From SHXR01 sp046160305 (lineage in GTDB: Bacteria; Pseudomonadota; Gammaproteobacteria; Burkholderiales; SG8-39), in NCBI GenBank assembly GCA_046160305.1, contig JBJXGX010000025.1, forward strand, positions 13,121 through 77,120: DNA of 64,000 nucleotides. Direction: 5' to 3'. Position 1 is the stretch's first letter; each line of letters begins with the position of its first letter. A program made the translations under genes and the position numbers. Below the pieces are notes generated by a model. It made no database searches. It was given only the letters and a program-made list of their open reading frames with translations, and was not told where the DNA came from. Positions 61,391 to 64,000 of this stretch are shown here, piece by piece.

Positions 61391-61894
61391 ATGGCCCATC
61401 CGATCATCGAGCACATCCCACGGCTACGCCGCTATGCGCGCGCGCTCGTTGGGCATTCGCATCGTGCCGATGATCTGGTGCAAGACACGCTGGAGCGCGC
61501 CTATACGAAGTGGCATTTGTGGCGGGAAGGAACGAATCTTCGCGCGTGGCTATTTACGGTAATGCATAACGTGTGGGCCAATCAAATGGAGTCGGGGAAT
61601 CATGTCCCGCCCATGGTCTCGATCGACGAAGCACTCGATATCGCGGACCTCCCGAGGCAGGACGGCGCACTTGGCATCCGCGATCTCGAGGCCGCGCTGA
61701 TCACGCTGCCGGGTGATCAGCGCGAGGTGTTGCTATTGGTGGCATTGGAGGACTTGAAGTATCACGAGGCTGCGCGGGTCCTTGACGTTCCGATTGGTAC
61801 GGTGATGTCACGCTTGGCGCGAGCCCGGGCAAAGCTTCGATTTGCACTGTCAGAGGGCGCTGTTAAACGACCGAATTTGAAAGCAGTGAAGTGA
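61391..61894 (+). CDS. ECF RNA polymerase sigma factor
   Basis: 167 residues, the normal ECF size. Region 2 has RYARALVGHSHRADDLVQDTLERAY and the -10 recognising part KWHLWREGTNLRAWLFTVMHN; region 4 has LPGDQREVLLLVALEDLKYHEAARVLDVPIGTVMSRLARAR (shown as family motif, positions about 100-148). It directs RNA polymerase to stress or envelope genes. The next gene, its anti-sigma factor, begins on the last base of its stop codon (TGATG). Confidence 0.93.
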   Translation: MAHPIIEHIPRLRRYARALVGHSHRADDLVQDTLERAYTKWHLWREGTNLRAWLFTVMHNVWANQMESGNHVPPMVSIDEALDIADLPRQDGALGIRDLEAALITLPGDQREVLLLVALEDLKYHEAARVLDVPIGTVMSRLARARAKLRFALSEGAVKRPNLKAVK

Positions 61895-62652
61895 TGGCAC
61901 AAGAGCCTTCCGTGACGACTGACGAGTTGATGGCCTATGTCGACGGGCAACTGCCCGCCGAGGCGCTCGCTCGCGTCGAATCATTCGTCGCCGAGAATGA
62001 GGCAGCGCGCGCCGAGGTCGAGGCGTATCGCCTGCAAAACCTCCTCCTGCATGGCGCGTACGACAAGGTGCTCGACGAACGTGTTCCGCGCCGTCTGCTC
62101 TGGCCGACGGTATCGGCAACGTGGATGCGCTTGGCCGTGGCCGCGTGCGCACTCCTGGTCGTTGGCGGTGTGATCGGCTGGTACGCCCGCGATATCGCGG
62201 TCCCTTCGCGAGAAGTCCGCTCTTTTGCGCAGCGTGCGCTCGCCGCGCACGCGGTGTACCTGCCCGAGGTGCGGCATCCGGTCGAAGTCCCGGCCACCGA
62301 AGAGGCGCATCTTGTTGCATGGCTCTCGAAGCGTTTGGGCACCAGCGTACGTGCGCCAGTGCTCGCGGAATTCAATTACCGGCTGGTGGGCGGGCGGTTA
62401 TTGCCGGGCGAGAGTGGGCGACCCGCGGCACAGTTCATGTATGAAGATCCGCAAGGTCAGCGCCTCACGCTGTATGTAAGCGGTGTCGAAGGCGATGCGA
62501 CCGACACGGCGTTTCGCTATGCGAAGGAGCGGAACCTCGATGTCTTCTATTGGATCGACCGCAAGTGGGGTTATGCGCTGTCCGGCGCGGTTGGGCGTGA
62601 GCGCATGCTCGAGTTGTCGAATGCGATCTACAAGCAGCTGACACCAGGTTAG
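61894..62652 (+). CDS. Membrane anti-sigma factor
   Basis: 252 residues from ATG 61894, overlapping the sigma factor stop. The N-terminal cytoplasmic part (VTTDELMAYVDGQLPAEALARVESF) is the anti-sigma helical bundle without the zinc HxxxCxxC motif; one membrane helix at about 79-97; the rest is periplasmic. It should hold the ECF sigma factor inactive until an envelope signal is sensed. Confidence 0.87.
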   Translation: MAQEPSVTTDELMAYVDGQLPAEALARVESFVAENEAARAEVEAYRLQNLLLHGAYDKVLDERVPRRLLWPTVSATWMRLAVAACALLVVGGVIGWYARDIAVPSREVRSFAQRALAAHAVYLPEVRHPVEVPATEEAHLVAWLSKRLGTSVRAPVLAEFNYRLVGGRLLPGESGRPAAQFMYEDPQGQRLTLYVSGVEGDATDTAFRYAKERNLDVFYWIDRKWGYALSGAVGRERMLELSNAIYKQLTPG

Positions 62653-62730
62653 CCGCAGCCGAATCCGGCGGTCGTGTGCAATCGGGCTACACTTCGGGAA
62701 CGCTAATCGTCAACCCTGAAGACCGCGCCC

Positions 62731-64000
62731 ATGCCCCCTCCCAACGCCAAGAAACGCCCCGAAGATCTCCGCAGCCATCGCTGGTATGGCGCCACGGACC
62801 TGCGCTCATTCGGGCACCGATCGCGCACTGCGCAAAGCGGCTATGACCGGAGCGACTACGCCGGCAAACCGGTGATTGCGATCATCAACACATGGAGTGA
62901 CATCAATCCTTGCCACTCCCATTTCAAGGTGCGCGTCGAAGAGGTGAAGCGGGGCGTGTGGCAGGCGGGTGGATTTCCGGTCGAGATGCCGGCCATCACC
63001 TTGGCCGAGCCATTCCAGAAGCCGACCACGATGATGTATCGCAACCTCCTCGCCATGGAAACCGAGGAGCTGCTGCGCTCATACCCCGCCGACGGCGCAG
63101 TGCTAATGGGCGGCTGCGACAAGACCACCCCTGCGCTCCTCATGGGCGCCACGTCGATGGGGTTGCCGTTCATCTATATGCCGGCCGGACCGATGCTGAG
63201 CGGCAACTGGCGCGGCAACAAGCTCGGCTCCGGTACCGATAGCTGGAAATACTGGGCGGAGCTTCGCGCCGGCAAGATCACCGAAGAGGACTGGCAGGAA
63301 ATCGAAGGCGGCATTGCGCGTTCTCCGGGACATTGCATGACGATGGGCACCGCTTCCACCATGACAAGCGCGACCGAAGCGCTCGGTGTCACGCTGCCGG
63401 GCGCGGCGTCGATCCCGGCGGCCGATGCGAATCATGCACGCATGGCCACCGCGAGCGGCAAGCGCATCGTCGACATGGTCTGGGAAGACCTGAAGCCGGC
63501 CGACATCCTCACCGCCGCTTCGTTCGACAATGCGATTACGACGGTGCTCGCGCTCGGTGGCTCCACCAACGCGCTCGTCCATTTGATCGCGATGGCGCGA
63601 CGCGCGGGTGTCAACCTCGGCCTGGAACGGTTCGACCAGCTTTCGCAACGCACGCCGCTCATTGCCGACATCCGCCCGGCCGGCCGCTTTTTGATGGAGG
63701 ATTTCTATTACGCCGGAGGACTCCGCGGCCTGCTGAATCGCATTCGCGGCCTGCTCGCACTCGATGCGCGCACGGTGAATGGCAAATCCATCGGGGAAAA
63801 TATTGACGGCTGCGGTGTCTACAACGATGAGGTGATTCGTTCGCTCGATAAACCGATCGTCGCGTCGGGAAGCCTCGCGGTATTGCGCGGCAATCTCGCA
63901 CCCGACGGTGCGGTCATCAAACCGGCTGCCGCGGAAAAGCACCTGCACAAGCATTCCGGGCGCGCGGTAGTGTTCGAGGATTACAACGACATGAACGCGC
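62731..64000 (+). CDS. IlvD/Edd family sugar-acid dehydratase, partial (runs off window end)
   Basis: The first 423 codons are present and the frame is still open at the edge. The [2Fe-2S] ligands appear as Cys61 (NPCHSHF), Cys129 (MGGCDKTTP) and Cys202 (GHCMTMGTAST), and the lysine after CD is conserved. The N-terminus (LRSHRWYG) matches arabinonate/xylonate dehydratases rather than IlvD itself. It would convert an aldonate to its 2-keto-3-deoxy form. The family is about 575-600 residues, so roughly a quarter is missing. Confidence 0.88.
   Translation, partial: MPPPNAKKRPEDLRSHRWYGATDLRSFGHRSRTAQSGYDRSDYAGKPVIAIINTWSDINPCHSHFKVRVEEVKRGVWQAGGFPVEMPAITLAEPFQKPTTMMYRNLLAMETEELLRSYPADGAVLMGGCDKTTPALLMGATSMGLPFIYMPAGPMLSGNWRGNKLGSGTDSWKYWAELRAGKITEEDWQEIEGGIARSPGHCMTMGTASTMTSATEALGVTLPGAASIPAADANHARMATASGKRIVDMVWEDLKPADILTAASFDNAITTVLALGGSTNALVHLIAMARRAGVNLGLERFDQLSQRTPLIADIRPAGRFLMEDFYYAGGLRGLLNRIRGLLALDARTVNGKSIGENIDGCGVYNDEVIRSLDKPIVASGSLAVLRGNLAPDGAVIKPAAAEKHLHKHSGRAVVFEDYNDMNA

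Overview
The window looks like a betaproteobacterial chromosome segment, probably Burkholderiales or a close relative. The evidence is a complete Gram-negative dcw cluster with meso-DAP-type MurE, LpxC next to FtsZ, DciA (DUF721) beside secA, the pilC-pilD-coaE-zapD-yacG string, and several Bug-type tripartite tricarboxylate receptors. Base composition is moderately high GC, and nearly every genuine gene throws long antisense shadow frames. No rRNA, tRNA, CRISPR array or complete insertion sequence was seen.

Layout. 1-1047 (minus): an exported four-repeat, amyloid-like protein, a small exported protein sharing its repeat motif, and the start of a lipoprotein cut by the window edge. 1482-7971 (plus): YpjD-like membrane protein, CorB-like CBS transporter, PilC, PilD, CoaE, ZapD, YacG. 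7973-15022 (minus): Nudix/ThiE-like fusion, DUF815 ATPase, ArgJ, SecA, M23 peptidase. dciA faces away at 15062. 15580-35589 (minus) holds a secreted alpha/beta hydrolase, a 58-residue membrane protein, lpxC and the full division/wall cluster mraZ-rsmH-ftsL-ftsI-murE-murF-mraY-murD-ftsW-murG-murC-murB-ddl-ftsQ-ftsA-ftsZ. Many of its genes overlap by ATGA. A candidate promoter and MraZ operator lie upstream of mraZ, and a strong hairpin lies between ftsZ and lpxC.

36737-58511 is an accessory catabolic region, mostly on the minus strand: two Gfo/Idh dehydrogenases, two amidohydrolases, hydroxyquinol-type intradiol dioxygenase, two RidA proteins, two beta-hydroxyacid dehydrogenases, two Bug receptors, an alpha/beta hydrolase, 3-oxoacid CoA-transferase A/B and maleylacetate reductase. 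The dioxygenase, reductase and transferase together would take hydroxyquinol to 3-oxoadipyl-CoA. A plus-strand cassette (44614-47194) interrupts the block. It pairs a TPR-S-like sensor fused to a trypsin-like protease with a DNA/RNA non-specific endonuclease and resembles a biological-conflict (possibly anti-phage) unit. The region also carries three different inverted-repeat elements, a small ribbon-helix-helix cassette with a phased AT-rich operator, and a scar where a 3'-truncated SMP-30 gene meets a 3'-truncated flavin oxidoreductase gene head-on.

58614-64000 is regulatory: a decayed CNBD regulator, an intact Crp/Fnr-type regulator, a LuxR-type HTH protein, an ECF sigma factor with its anti-sigma factor, and the start of an IlvD/Edd-family sugar-acid dehydratase that runs off the window.
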